The notes under the pieces: generated by a model
Told to the model about the DNA's origin: nothing
The model's input: the letters and a program-made list of their open reading frames with translations, nothing else
Database searches by the model: none
Made by a program: the position numbers and the translations under genes
Shown: in pieces, positions 1-13,100 of the stretch
Layout: every line of letters starts with the position of its first letter
How positions within the stretch are numbered: position 1 is the first letter of the stretch
Assembly (NCBI GenBank): GCA_905397405.1
Contig: CAJPVJ010000139.1
Coordinates: forward strand, 1 to 36,606
Direction: 5' to 3'
Source of the DNA: Oppiella nova
Taxonomy: Eukaryota; Arthropoda; Arachnida; Sarcoptiformes; Oppiidae
Length of the DNA stretch: 36,606 nt

Positions 1-599
1 AGAATGTATCATTCGCTCACAAACCGTATCTGAATACTGAATGCATTTGAATGTACACTACCTTACAATCCAAATGAATTTAACCCCAATTGGTATTGAA
101 TGACCGGGCGTTTGCTTATATCCAAATAAAAAGAGACAAAACGTGTTCACAATATTTTGCCCAATACTCACAGAATACTGAGTTTTTCTATCAAATATTA
201 AAGAAATATAGCCTTGAATTCAGTTTTGATGTTTTAAAGTTTGTTTGTCTGAGAAAATACCTAAATTTCACACAAAGTTTGAAATGTAGCGTATAATATT
301 TTGAAACAATTTTTTTAAGATGCAAAATATTGTATACATTTCTACACAAAACGAGATTTCTTAATTTTAAAAACTCCAAGTGTAGGATCGCAAAAATAAT
401 TATAATAACGGTTTGTTTACTTAATGATACTTATTATAAAGATCAATTTTCTACACTTATACACATATTTGAAAATTTTATTGACATTTATTACAAAATC
501 ATAAAAAATATGAATTAATTTGAAAAATTGAAAACCAATATTAAATTAAATTTGCGCTAAAAATAGATGTTTATTTGGTGGCAATAGTGATAGACTTCA
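1..599. repeat. Tandem ~600 bp repeat unit, copy 1
   Basis: This 599 bp unit begins with AGAATGTATCATTCGCTCAC and is followed directly by a second copy. Alignment by eye against copy 2 shows about six substitutions and one single-base indel (an A run near 345/945), so the copies are about 99% identical. The short open frame from position 90 occurs in both copies. It begins at TTG, and the differences are scattered rather than at silent sites, so I read the unit as non-coding. The unit begins at base 1 of the window, which fits a longer satellite-like array to the left, but this cannot be seen here. Confidence 0.9.
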
Positions 600-1199
600 A
601 GAATGTATCATTCGCTCACAAACCGTATCTGAATACTGAATGCATTTGAATGTACACTACCTTACAATCCAAATGAATTTAACCCCAATTGGTATTGAAT
701 GACCGGGCGTTTGCTTATATCCAAATCAAAAGAGACAAAACGTGTTCACAATATTTTGCCCAATACTCACAGAATACTGAGTTTTTCTATCAAATATTAA
801 AGAAATTTAGCCTTGAATTCAGTTTTGATGTTTTAAAGTTTGTTTGTCTGAGAAAATACCTAAAATTCACACAAAGTTTGAAATGTAGCGTATAATATTT
901 TGAAACAATTTTTTTAAGATGCAAAATATTGTATACATTTCTACACAAAAACGAGATTTCTTAATTTTAAAAACTCCAAGTGTAGGATCGCAAAAATAAT
1001 TATAATAACGGTTTGCTTACTTAATGATATTTATTATAAAGATCAATTTTCTACACTTATACACATATTTAAAAATTTTATTGACATTTATTACAAAATC
1101 ATAAAAAATATGAATTAATTTGAAAAATTGAAAACCAATATTAAATTAAATTTGCGCTAAAAATAGATGTTTATTTGGTGGCAATAGTGATAGACTTCA
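600..1199. repeat. Tandem ~600 bp repeat unit, copy 2
   Basis: This is the second head-to-tail copy, starting immediately after copy 1 with the same first 20 bases and ending in the same GATAGACTTCA. It is one base longer than copy 1 because of an extra A near 945. After it the sequence changes to unrelated AT-rich DNA with no partial third copy, so the array edge is at 1199/1200. Confidence 0.9.
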
Positions 1200-2386
1200 C
1201 GCATAACTTATTATGAATCGTATGATTATGTGATGAAAAGAAATGCATTTTTACAATACGTTAGTTTGAGAGATAGAAATTAATTTGGTTAAATTGCATC
1301 CAAAGGTCATGTTTTATATATTATTAAATGTTAGTAACTGTCAGACCCTAGTCAGCAATTTTTGTTATTTATTTGTATACCAGGGCTATGTTGGCAGGAA
1401 TGGCATCTAAAAATGCAGTTCCAGTATTAAGATTGTAGTACTTCTACAATGTTATGATTATGTAATGTCTGGAGTAGTGGTCAGGAGGAGGAATGGCTGA
1501 GAGCTATCTTCCATCTCAATACATGTAATGACGGCTCGAAAGTGAAAACGGAGTCAGAAATTGTTCAGAGATTGTCATTCAGTGCCAATCAATCCATTGC
1601 CGAGATGTGCAGTGTTTGCCATCACTACTACTATTTCTGAGTATAATTTTTTGCTTAAGTCTTGCAAATTATGTTGTCTGCCGGTGCAGTGCAACAGCCC
1701 CACAGCCAACAGCCCAACATCTCCGGCACGTCAGTGTATAGTCAACTCTGGCCTCAATGTATAGCCTGCGGGGTATTGCCGGTGCAGCACATCTCACCAA
1801 TTGTGAGTCCATTGTGTTTTCAAATTACTCTTTTGTTCTGTTTGTGTCACAAGTCTTGAGGCAAAAATCAAAAGTTTTACTCAAATCCCAGCGTTTTGTC
1901 TGATCATCAGTCCGTATCGACAAATGGATGAGTGTTTCAGTTTAGTTCATACACTAAATCAATTCAATTGAATATCTGCTACGATATAACTGCACACATA
2001 TGTCAGCTCCGGGACAACACTCTGAGCCCCTGTTCCCTGTTTTGGTCATTACAGCAATCATTAGGTATAAGAATTGCTACGAATTTATTTGTCTTACGAC
2101 TTGTCTTGCGATCCATGCATTCACTCAATGCTATGCAAGTGTTTTGCGAGTGAAATGAAAATTGGAGACAAGAAATGCCGATCGTTTGCATTGCGAGTCT
2201 CAGTCTCGAGAGTCAAGTGTGGCTATAATGAGATGCAGTTATTAACCCCAACAACACATTGCATACTATTTCATAGCATTACAACCGATGCCTAACCATT
2301 GCATGAGTGCTCGAAACAAAGTAATTCATTCGCCGATGATTTCTGATGCATGCCTTCAACTAAACGCTAAAGCATGCACTCCATCG
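1200..2386. other. Non-repetitive AT-rich region with a GC-richer island
   Basis: No gene can be established. The first 350 bases are plain AT-rich DNA. From about 1480 to 2330 base composition becomes more balanced and several short frames overlap on both strands. The only part that reads like an exon is the segment given separately at 1671-1802. Confidence 0.5.
1671..1802 (+). CDS. Possible first coding exon, unknown protein
   Basis: From the ATG at 1671 the frame stays open for 44 codons (132 nt) and meets a good splice donor (ATT/GTGAGT) at 1803 in phase 0. A possible acceptor (TTTTTTGCTTAAG) lies at 1659. The segment is far richer in GC than its surroundings, and its third positions are often C or G. 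The product begins MLSAGAVQQPHSQQPN and continues through a W-P-Q-C-x-x-C-G stretch; I do not recognise the family. No partner exon was found, so this could be a 5' exon of a gene with very long introns, or chance. The flanking sequence offers no help. Confidence 0.3.
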
Positions 2387-2436
2387 GCTCTCTCTCTCTC
2401 TCGCTCTCTCTCTCTTTCTCTCTCGCACTCACTCTC
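2387..2436. repeat. (CT)n microsatellite, interrupted
   Basis: A CT-rich tract of about 50 bases with interruptions (CG, TTT, GCAC). It lies inside a short open frame that would encode Ser-Leu repeats; that frame is a by-product of the repeat. Confidence 0.85.
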
Positions 2437-4030
2437 TGCCAATGTTTTGCCTCTTAATTTAACTCCGAATTGTTTTGCTTACTTAGTCCTCATCAGTCTA
2501 TGGCCTAAGACATCATTCATGACTTTAATGCATTATTTTGTTCATAAGACTGTGCGCTGGTATTGAAGGTGTATTGAAAATCTAAAACCGTATTTGAATG
2601 CCGACTAAGACTATGCATATAATAGTGGCAGATCTGAAGCCAAAAGGCGTATGTCGTCGCGTGTTAGGCCTGTGTTGCGTGTCCTCGACGTGACAGTCAT
2701 GAGATGGATGGGAAGGATGGCTTCACTTATCTACCCGTCCAACAGCCAAATACACACCGATTCCAACAGCACTACTGATAATCCACGCGCCGTTCAAATA
2801 AAATAAAACTTCAATTAGTTTGAAGACATTAAATACATGGAAAGCAATGTATGAACTCATGAAACACACCATTCCCTACACCCGAGTCAACACAACCAAC
2901 ACATCAATACTTGTATGCATTTATGAAACATTATATTACATTATAAATCAAACACAAAACATATCGATTCGGGTATTACTATCAAATCGATTCTGTTGTC
3001 ATAAACACCATATAAATAGAGTTCATTACATGCCGTGTATTGTACTTAAAGTTAAATACATTTACACCACTATTTTGTTTACCAATTAGTGATATTACCT
3101 TCAATTTGCATACAAACACAGAATTGTATTATTGAACAAAATATACTTTAATATAAATTAAATAGCAGTAACCAAACTTATTATTTGAATGTTTCCGAAA
3201 ACATATAACAATTTTTTGTAGTATTTTTTGGCGACAATAAGACTATCGGTTTACAAATTACATGCATCTGAAGAGTAGGCCATTGGGTGAACACAACTTC
3301 TTAATCGCGGTATTCCTGTCACTCGAGCTCTCAAATTATCTGTATGTCTATCACTGTCACTATGATTGAGATATATCTCAAAGAATTATGTTTTTACTCA
3401 TAAAAACTCAATGAATTTTATTTTCAATGAATCGTAAAGAAGAAGAATATAAAGAAAGAGACTTTTATTGCAATGTTTTTCTATTAAAGAAATACAAAGC
3501 AATACAAATTGGTTTGAGTGTATTGTCGAGTGCTTTGGCATTGTATGACTTAATGCAATATATTTACTTAAGACTTGAAGTTCACCCCTAAATCAATAAC
3601 ATTGAAATTATCAATGTTTTCTATTAAAAAGCATTTATGAAAATTATTTCATTTAATTTAACACTTATTAGCAGACATTGAAATCGGGAAATAATGTTTA
3701 TTTTAATACAACTAATAAACCGATGTTTTGAATGAGAGATGGAAAACACCATTTGAATGATTGCCGGACCCGACGGCGTGGGAATCAATCCATTCTTTTG
3801 TTGCTAATAAACCAACACTTCTGTGATTCATATCATATATATCTTCGTATAGTTTTCCTGTAATTCCGAAGCGAGAGAAAAATAAATGCAAAAATATATT
3901 ACCCTCACTATATTATAGACATTCATTTTGATTGAACACAATATGAGTAAAGAATTGCTTTGAAATATCCGATTCTTTCGCACCGAATATCATTCATATA
4001 ACTCTTGCCTCAAGTGAACCAGAAATATCA

Positions 4031-4046
4031 CTGTCTGTCTGTCTGT
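4031..4046. repeat. Short (CTGT)n tract
   Basis: About four units of CTGT in a row within otherwise unremarkable AT-rich sequence. Confidence 0.8.
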
Positions 4047-4413
4047 CCCCACGTGTGCCCACAGATAATGAATTTGCAGTTTCACTTTGAAAGCTATATT
4101 TATATAGTGCATCAATGATTATGGTTTTTCGAGCACTGTTTTCATTCACTGGTTTCATACCTATCATAAGAAAGTGATTTAACAAAAATTATGGGTTACC
4201 CCATCAGCGCCTACACCACTGAACAGTCTCTTAACAGCAATTCAATTATCAATTAAACGGCTTCTAATTTATTAAACGACGCGATTATGTGTTTTTGTTG
4301 AAAATGATTTCATATTTAACTAATACTCAAACGCTTTGGTTAATCGAGAGACTAGTCCGTGAAAAGTGCAGATGTTTTGGCGAAATATGTAATAAACAAT
4401 ATATACATAAGGG

Positions 4414-4466
4414 ATGAGTGCAGACACAGTTGGCAGAGAGGGTGGCGGACAGGCATTGAGTGTGAG
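4414..4466 (+). CDS. Possible short first coding exon, unknown protein
   Basis: An ATG at 4414 opens 17 codons plus two bases (beginning MSADTVGREGGGQALSV) and runs straight into a near-perfect donor (GTGAG/GTAAGTG) at 4467. The segment is GC-richer than its surroundings. The Gly-rich peptide matches no family I know and no following exon was found, so a chance donor is quite possible. Confidence 0.18.
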
Positions 4467-5256
4467 GTAAGTGTTGATAAATTTAATTAATAGGCATTTG
4501 ATTAATTGTCTTCTCCCTAACACACACTTTTTCGACATAAATCTATGTCTGAGTGAATTAAATAAATTTTCGTAAAACTCTTTTTCCATGTTATTTTTAT
4601 ATATTACATAATATTTATATCCCATTCTCTGGGTATTAGTTGAGGTCTCGGGGAAAAATGTATTCTTTAATAAATATATGAATAAATTTATTTTGAGTGT
4701 AATGTTAATGACCAGAGCATAGGAACGTAAACGTAGAAGAATTCATCAAAATATTAATCAAGTATTGCATTAGTATTGCATTTCGTGAAAGTTGTTCGCA
4801 AACCGAAGTCATGTTTTTAAATAATAAATCATATTTTATGTCAATTTTATGTTATGAAAAACGGGTAAATTTTTAAAACTTGTTAACATAATTAACAATT
4901 TATTTTTCATTGCTTTCGTTGTTTGCCAGAGAGTAAGAGATAACTTATTTTAAAATTAAAATTGAGTTTTGAAAAATATTTGCTAAAGAAGTAAGAAAAA
5001 TATTAATAAATAATAAAAATATGAAAAATTTATTTCGAAAAATAAAAATAAATAATGAATTACTAAAATAAAAACACGAAGAATAAAAGTATAAATTCAT
5101 ATATTAATAGTTGCAATAAAAGTTTGGAAATTAAAATAATAAAAATTTTGAGTAATAGTTATGAAGAGATAAGTTTTGGAAAAACATTGAAATATCAAAA
5201 GAAACACAACTTAAAGTTTTTTGATATTTTTTTGCGCAGATTGTGTGAAGTGATGT

Positions 5257-5469
5257 TCACAGGCCAGAGATGCTTTGGCGGAGGGCTGGTTGTATGTGCG
5301 GGTCAAAACCGGCTCTATGTCTGTGAGAGGACGGTGTGATAATTTCATGTATTGGTGCACATAATACGAGTGGAGGTCGTGATGGTGGCAGAGCTGCCTG
5401 TGCTGGCAATGCAGGCGTTTGAGTATTAGTTGAATGGGCGATACGATTCTCAATGGACTGCAATCTCAA
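5257..5469 (-). CDS. Possible exon, Pro/Ala-rich, unknown protein
   Basis: On the minus strand a 70-codon open stretch reads as Pro-, Ala- and Leu-rich sequence (for example QTPALPAQAALPPSRPPL) and coincides with one of the few GC-richer islands of the region. It has no ATG. AG acceptors lie nearby (ATTGAG, ATTGCAG) and a GTATTA donor lies within it. The opposite strand and another minus frame are also partly open, which weakens the case. No domain is recognised. Confidence 0.15.
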   Translation of the reverse strand: MRLQSIENRIAHSTNTQTPALPAQAALPPSRPPLVLCAPIHEIITPSSHRHRAGFDPHIQPALRQSISGL

Positions 5470-5702
5470 TCCCGGAGCCCTTTAATATTCTTCCCGCGGA
5501 TGGTATCGTAGGAATATATTTCAGTGCAATTCATATGCCATCAAAACTAACGCTTTGCACCGACTCTACGACTTTATTACAACTAACAGCTATACTATTA
5601 GACGACCTCAGACTTTGTTGAACCACTAAATTCAATTTCATATAAGTGTGTATCATATGCGATGGTGTTGGTGCTGGAACTGGCACTTTCCATGTTCAAT
5701 CC

Positions 5703-5769
5703 ATGCCCTCCCCATCAAATTGGAGGGCATTCAAAGACAAAACCCTCTATTTGATGGTATTTGATGGGG
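5703..5769. repeat. Cluster of short overlapping inverted repeats
   Basis: ATGCCCTCC (5703-5711) is mirrored by GGAGGGCAT (5722-5730), giving a 9 bp stem with a 10-base loop. CCCCATCAAAT (5710-5720) is mirrored by ATTTGATGGGG (5759-5769), an 11 bp stem. The two stems share bases, so only one could form at a time. Confidence 0.6.
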
Positions 5770-8700
5770 TGTTAATAGAAATTTGCATTCCTATGCCTAC
5801 AAAACACTATATTTAATTCTATGCCGGTACTATTGCCATGTATTCATATGATTTTCAATATTAAACTTATTAAAATAAAGTACAATTACTTTACTGTATA
5901 TAAAATCTAAAATTATTGTTACTATTAAAAAGTGTTTTTAGAGTTCATGACAAATATAAACTTTTTGTTCTTACGAAAATTATATTGTAATTATGGTTAA
6001 TAAAAATAATTTCATATTCCAATATTATATTGTAGTTTAAATTTTAAAATGTATAAATAATATTAATATTACTAGTATACTTGTGTCAAATAATTTCTAT
6101 CAATCATTTAATTGTATAAATATATGATACATATAAATTTAATTGTTTTTAAATACTTTTGTTTGAAATATTAAATTAATATATTGTTATTGAGACAATA
6201 GTTTCAAACTTCTTTCTTATACAAAATATGAAAAGGCAGGCAAATAATAATAGACTAATTATATTCATTATAATATACTGTACAGTTATATACAATGAAC
6301 AGGATTTTTTGTAAAAATAATATATTTTAAAAATTTTTACTAAATTAAGATTTGTACAATTAATTTTGCTTTGATGACTACAATACTTGTAATTTAAGAT
6401 AATCATAAATTTATATACTTTTGATATCAATTATATGCAAATATTATCAATTTAATATTACTGTAAAAATTGCAATAGTTTTTAAAATTAAATTATAATA
6501 TAAATTCTTCTAATTAACTGCTTCTGAAGACTTAAATTTAAATTTATAGCAAATTTATACAATATATACTTAACTCTTAAGTTTCCGCAAATAAATTATT
6601 CATTATTTGTTTATGTTTTAAATTTATGGACAAATTTGTTTTTAAGTGTTCATTAATAAGAGAATAATTTAGTTTATGTTAATTTCACAATTCTTATTAA
6701 GTAACTTTTAAAAATTTTATCATGAATATTTTGTTTGGTATTTACTTAAATTAAATAAAATTTTAAATTGAACATATTCAATTAATTTATAAATACAATA
6801 TTATTGTGTGTTTATTATATTATTACAGAATATTAAAGAAACGTACAAAATAAGTGGTTTTTAAATTTTTTCATATTTTTTTATTATCAATAAATATAAA
6901 ATTGTATTTAATATATAAAAACATTTTAAATTTTATGATTGCCGTTAAATTGAAAAATAGAGCACAAAATATATCTGAGAAATGGTATGAATATAATATA
7001 AAAAGGAAGAAAAAGTGTTTGCAATGGGAATGGTATGGAGTGGTAGTGTGTTCGCCGACACACACGGGATCGCATATTTCCCAACACATCCCTCGCGTGT
7101 CCGATGTTTTTTGAAGTCCTCTGCAATTTGACGCCGACTTCATAGCAAAGGCTGTAATTTTAATGCCGAAACAACACTCAGTGTGCACTCTATACCGACG
7201 CCTCACGCACTTCCCAACACTTCCCAATACAGTTCATAAATATATACATTCGTACATAACTTATAATATTATAGACTATAAGGTATTTATTTTCAATGTT
7301 TTAAAATTTCATTTCAAATATAAACTCAACATTTCATAAGTTTTTTCACAATATATATTTTTTGATTTTGCATTTTATGTTTTAGTGTTTTTCAAATGAA
7401 ACTCAAATGCTTTGAGTCATACAAATAGTGCGATAAGAATCGGTTGTGAATTAATGGATAAGGATTTACTCGATTTGTTTTATATTATCATGTTTTCGGT
7501 TATGAATACAAAGCGATCGAGATTTGAGAAAAAATCATTTGAAAAGTTGCTTCTCTTAGGCATTAAATTAATATTTGGTATGTTTTACGTGATTATAAAT
7601 ATGATTGATTATCAAATAAATACTTGTAATTTACGTGACTTTTGGAACCTTTAAATATTTAGCCACAAGAATAACAGTTGACTTGTATTAGCAAAAGTGA
7701 TTTCTTATTTACTCATCAATTTTGCCATATTTTTGTATTAATAAAAACAACAGAACCGGATAGTAATTTGTGGCCACTTTCCATCAATTTAAATAAAGTT
7801 ATCATTTCGTTCAAACTAAACTTCCTATATTATATTTAAATAAAAATAAATATTTAAAATAGATAAAATCATACCTTTTAAATCACAATAAAAACATTTT
7901 AAATAATTATCCATTATATTTTATAATATAGTTTGAACAAACCTTGAACAATTCAATATTTTTAACTCCAATAAAAACGAATCTAGAAAATTAGTTTTCA
8001 AAAAAAAATTTTTCAAGTAAAATTGTAATACATACATAAGAAACTTGATGATTAAAACAAATATAATAAAAAAGAAGTCAAAAGAATTAATTTTAATTAT
8101 TTCAGTATATAAAACATATTGTTATTAACTAAATATCATTATAAATAATATTTCTATCAATGTGACACGATTAAATTTATATCAATAATTGATTTTGACG
8201 TTTTAAAGTGAATTTTAGAAATAGCTATTCATTTTGTAAAAAAGCAACAAAATAACAGATTTAGTAGTTTAAACAGATCTTAGTTTACAGATAATCGACA
8301 GAATAAACAAAAAACGACAAATAAATATTTGACTTATACAGTGAACTAATTGAAAGCATTTTTTGTGTATTTTATATATCAAATGCTTATTCATCAAAAA
8401 TATCAGCAAAAAACAGTTTTGGAGACAAATGAAAATAAACACATTGTTTGATAATTGTATATAAAATTAAAGAATAGTCTTATTTGTTAGCATTATTTGG
8501 AAGTAATATATATTTAGTTACGGTTTGCTCGAGTTTGTCATTGTTTAAGGTAAGTATTAACAGAATTCACAGTATTAACAGCATTAGCATTAGCCTGTTC
8601 ATTTGCTACATAGTGTTGTGTTATTATGCAAACTGCGTGCGCCTAAAGACAAACCCAATTTAGTCACGATTTCTCATTCTCTTTGCAATCGATTTTAAGC

Positions 8701-9017
8701 ACATTTTTCTAATTTCGCTCTTTTTTTGCTTATAATAAAACTCTATAACATTATAACACAAACTGATAGACAACGAGCTTATGATGAAATACTTTGTTTG
8801 GTCAGAAAATAAGTTATTATTTTTTGAGAGCCAACACATGCAAAAACACTCTCACGGACTACACTGAGCCCAGTGCTCCTCAAATTTACTGTATTCCGCC
8901 CCCAAACATGATATTACATATATCCACACCTGTACTACACTCTACTCTATACTCTACTCTACGCTCATATATTTCTCCAAAATTACACAACAAGTAATGA
9001 GATTGTGTTGGGACTCT

Positions 9018-9019
<2 letters not shown>

Positions 9020-9057
<38 letters not shown>
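9020..9057. repeat. (CT)n microsatellite
   Basis: A nearly pure CT tract of about 38 bases, directly abutting the first of the three 127 bp repeat copies. Confidence 0.9.
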
Positions 9058-9184
9058 AGTCTTTCTTTGTTTTTACATTTAATGTATCATTTAATTTACT
9101 GTATATTACAAACACATACAACACAATACATCTGCTTTTCAAATGAATTTCACTTTTTTCTCTATTTCTAAATTCAATTTAATA
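9058..9184. repeat. 127 bp dispersed/tandem unit, copy 1
   Basis: The unit begins AGTCTTTCTTTGTTTTTACA and ends AATTCAATTTAATA. It is followed by 76 bases (9185-9260) that are not repeated, then by copy 2. It appears identical to copy 2. No open frame or terminal inverted repeat was seen. Confidence 0.9.
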
Positions 9185-9260
9185 AGCGTGCAAAGCAATT
9201 GAAATACTGTTAACTCCGATGCAATTTCGTACTGAACTAATAACACGTTTTCTAAAATCG

Positions 9261-9388
9261 AGTCTTTCTTTGTTTTTACATTTAATGTATCATTTAATTT
9301 ACTGTATATTACAAACACATACAACACAATACATCTGCTTTTCAAATGAATTTCACTTTTTTCTCTATTTCTAAATTCAATTTAATAA
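9261..9388. repeat. 127 bp unit, copy 2
   Basis: This copy is directly followed by copy 3 with a period of 128 bases. No difference from copy 1 was seen by eye. Confidence 0.9.
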
Positions 9389-9515
9389 AGTCTTTCTTTG
9401 TTTTTACATTTAATGTATCATTTAATTTACTGTATATTACAAACACATACAACACAATACATCTGCTTTTCAAATGAATTTCACTTTTTTCTCTATTTCT
9501 GAATTCAATTTAATA
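9389..9515. repeat. 127 bp unit, copy 3
   Basis: This copy is head-to-tail with copy 2. One substitution was seen near its end (CTGAATTC instead of CTAAATTC). The near identity of all three copies points to recent duplication. Confidence 0.9.
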
Positions 9516-10098
9516 ATTCATTGCAAGTAATGAATTATAATTTTCATGAAAAGTGATAATTAATTGCTTTCTTTCCATAAGAGATGTGTTTTTAGTATCG
9601 GATCCTTGAAGTGAAGTCAAGCGAACAGAACACAGAAAATGTGGAAAATTTGAATTAAATGTTAGAATCGGAATAATAATGAAAATTCTTTATTTAATTA
9701 AAAACATTATTTTAACAAATTATTGCATTAAAAACAAAAACAAAGCAAATGTTAGACAGAAGTTGAGACTAAAATATTTCCTAAAATGTTATATTAAATG
9801 TTAAAGAAAAATGTGTTCAATATTTAAAGTGTCAAAATTCCTTTCAAAAGTTAAGACAATATTTATGACTTTATTAAGAAATTATTTATTACTTTTAAAA
9901 CAACTTCTCTTTAAATATTAAATCAAATTAGTTTTCCATAATTTTGAAGATTTAATTAAAAATGTAATTTTCAGACATGAATAATATTATGAAAATTTGT
10001 ATTAATTAAGTGTTTTCACGACTGAGAAAGTTATTAATCAAATGATTTGAGTTATTGACGCGAGTCGTGCCCTCCCAATACAGATCATGCAATCTTCA

Positions 10099-10100
<2 letters not shown>
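9516..10100. other. AT-rich region, nothing recognised
   Basis: Unstructured AT-rich DNA with poly-A and poly-T runs. No frame resembles a known protein. Confidence 0.5.

Positions 10101-10132
<32 letters not shown>
10101..10132. repeat. (TC)n microsatellite
   Basis: An uninterrupted TC tract of 32 bases. Confidence 0.9.
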
Positions 10133-10135
<3 letters not shown>

Positions 10136-13100
10136 CAAAATACAAAAATAATTAAAACTATGATTTGATGCTTTCATTTATTTAATTCAATTAGTCTTAA
10201 CAATAAATGTTTAGCTTTTATTCGGATAATATTTCTTTTATTTTATTTGTTTTGTTTTATTATATTTTATTAATAAATGATAGCAAACAGTGTTTGGCGT
10301 TAATAGCGGCTCAAATGACGGCGTTTAAAGTTTGAGATAAAAGTTTTTAAGAAATTATGGCATCATTTTGAAGTGACATTAGAAGTAAACGCTTGAAAAT
10401 TTATATTTACTTTATTTTAAGAATATCGAGAGGGAGGACAGGAATGCCTGAAACTTTTGACGGGCGTGAATATGGGCGGACACCCCCTGTCAGCGAATAT
10501 CTTACGAATCGGCGGCCATTCAAAAGACGGTGCAGTCGTTGCTATCAAACGTTTGGTCTTAAAGTGAATCCATCCACTCATTCACTGTTACCTCTCTTTG
10601 TATTTTTGGTTATGATCTTTGAATCTCATGAGTGATCCAAAGCTCCAGTCCATGACATAAACAGTGCCTTTCAATGGTATATATTAGGGCAATAACACCG
10701 CCAAAAGACGTACGCTTATGTGTGATGTGATGTGCAAAATGCCACAAAAATGTATTACTTCTTACTATTAAGTGTTTAAGTCTTATTAAGTCTTACTATT
10801 AATATCAATAAATAGTATCATTCTGTCTCCGTTTCACTCAATGCTTCAACAGTATTCAGAAATTTACTAATGATTTCAATTAGAGAATCCATATATGATA
10901 TAAAAGTAATGATAAATTAATGCATTGTTAATAAGTTGGGACATTTAATTACTCAATGCTTATTGTCCCGGATATACAATATAATTACAAAGGCGTGTCT
11001 CATATAAGACAACGCCCGGCAATAATGTACTTCTTTTGATGCATTCGTTGTGTTGAGAAGACATGAGATGTTGAGAACACTTAGAGCTAACCATTACTAC
11101 CATTACTGCCATTACTCTATCGTTAGTCGTTAGCAATATAAATATAATATGAATGCCATATATTGTAATGTAGTGTTCATTTACTCAGAGAGACATGAAA
11201 GACAAATAGAGTTAGGGTTTGAGGGTCTGCTTCATCCCATGGCTCGCATGAGTTGAGTCGATACAGACATTGAGAGCGTGTGGCCACCGATAGAGCGCAC
11301 AGAATATAACCGCTTATTAACTAAAGTAGTCAGTCGTCCAACAAATGAAGAAATGGTGAAATAATATATTGCAGTCAATACTGGTTTAGTCACATATAAG
11401 TGAACCCATAACAGTATAACAGTGAGTCCCAGTGTCTTATCCCCAACATATTAACCGGATGTTAGACAAGACAGCGTACAGTATCCTCACAGTATCCTAC
11501 AGTATATACTCACTTCACTATATTCAGCGATAGGAGTAACGTTTCCGCCACTAATTATACGCAGACCTCATAAGCCATCATATTATCGTTTTCTTCCTAT
11601 TATTATTGCCATTACTTTCTCTAATATTGTTTTTTAGTCTAAACTTAATTATGAAAACATAGTTTCCGGTGAATTCTCTCCGCAAATACATACATACGAT
11701 AGGAGTGGCGGCAGAGGAGTGTTGACTAGAAATGAAGAAAATTGAAAACTTGTCTAAAACTTGTCTTACCGTCCAATTCGTGACTCACTGGACGAACACA
11801 CTATCAAACTATCATTCATTCATTGAATCGACAAAATAATGTTTATATCTTTCTCTCTGCAAACTTTTAATATAAAAAAGTAGTTTTTATTTTCTTTAAG
11901 TTCAATTAAAATATTTGATTAATTTTTTGCATCGATCTTAAGTTTGGCTTAAATAGTATTTACTGATAATTGATTTGGTTTTTATCCAATTTTCAAAAGT
12001 TTGTTCACCTCAACAGTCTGTATTGAATGGTATAACTCGGATGCCATTGATTTGTATTTGATATGAAACATACAGAACTGTATTGTGATTCAAGCGCTCA
12101 ATGCACTGCTCTTTTGAATAAGTTTTTGCAAATTGTCTGAAATATTGCTTTTATGCACATCTGATGACTTCATGGCTGTCCTCTCTTCAGATGTAATTAA
12201 AGTTCATTTCGGTTGAGAAAAGGATGGATTGGGCACGAGTTGTACAGTTGTACACTGTTTCCACCTTATAATTCATACCTATGTACCTGTGCTCTGCATT
12301 GCATGAATATCTCTTATAAAGACCTCCGCCCTCACCCTCACCTCACTTAACACAACTCAGACAACGAATATTTTCAACGGTCAGTGCCATTGCAGACATC
12401 ACCACTAAAACTGCTTTTTTATTTCAGTTCACTTTAGGCTTATATTTATATTATTAATATTATTTTTTATAAATTTATAGATTAAAATGGATGACCAGGA
12501 ATGCCTTGTCATGAGTCCTACCGTACAAATGCCTACTTTAAAGTCTAATTTTAAATATATTTTTGACACCATTATGAGATTCCTTCAAAATGATGACATT
12601 GATCAATTTTAGATTTATTCTAATCAATAGTAACTAATTTTTAAAATAATTTGTAACATTTTTCTAACGATCATTTTAATTTATACGATGAAATATACAA
12701 ATTGTATGTGAAATATATTTTTTAAAACGTACGACTGTTTACTTGAAAGGGAAGGGAAGTAATTATAACCCATTGTTATTGAAATTAAGTTTTAAAATGT
12801 TTCAAAATAAATTTGTATGATTTTAATAATAAACAGGATTTTAATAATATTTTTCTTTTCTACATCAACGAAAAATTAATGTCAAAACATTTATTATCAT
12901 TAAAAATACATTTATATTTTACAACTACTAACAAAACTAACTCATTTGGAGGAATTTGATTAAAATTAATTTGCTTATTTTCTGCAAAAAAAACGATAGT
13001 TTATATAAAAGTAAACTAGTAATTATTTATAAGCTACATAGTTACTCTGTGTTGTGTTGAAAATATCCAATATGTTATGAACGACTGAAATGTTAGAAAA

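Larger units (their letters stand above)
2437..9019. other. Long AT-rich region without a recognisable gene
   Basis: Mostly plain AT-rich DNA, extremely so between about 5800 and 6850. Short islands with more G and C lie at about 4400-4470, 5230-5500 and 7020-7220. No protein family was recognised in any frame. A (CTGT)n run lies at 4031-4046 and a small cluster of inverted repeats at 5703-5769. A strong donor-like sequence (TTTAAG/GTAAGTAT) at about 8549 could end an untranslated exon, but no reading frame supports it. Confidence 0.5.

Noticed and set aside
90-895. 68-codon frames in both copies of the 600 bp repeat
   Set aside because: They are conserved only because the repeat is; the start is TTG, and the copy differences fall without regard to codon position.
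2288-2566. 92-codon frame with Ser-Leu repeats
   Set aside because: The repeats are simply translated CT microsatellite.
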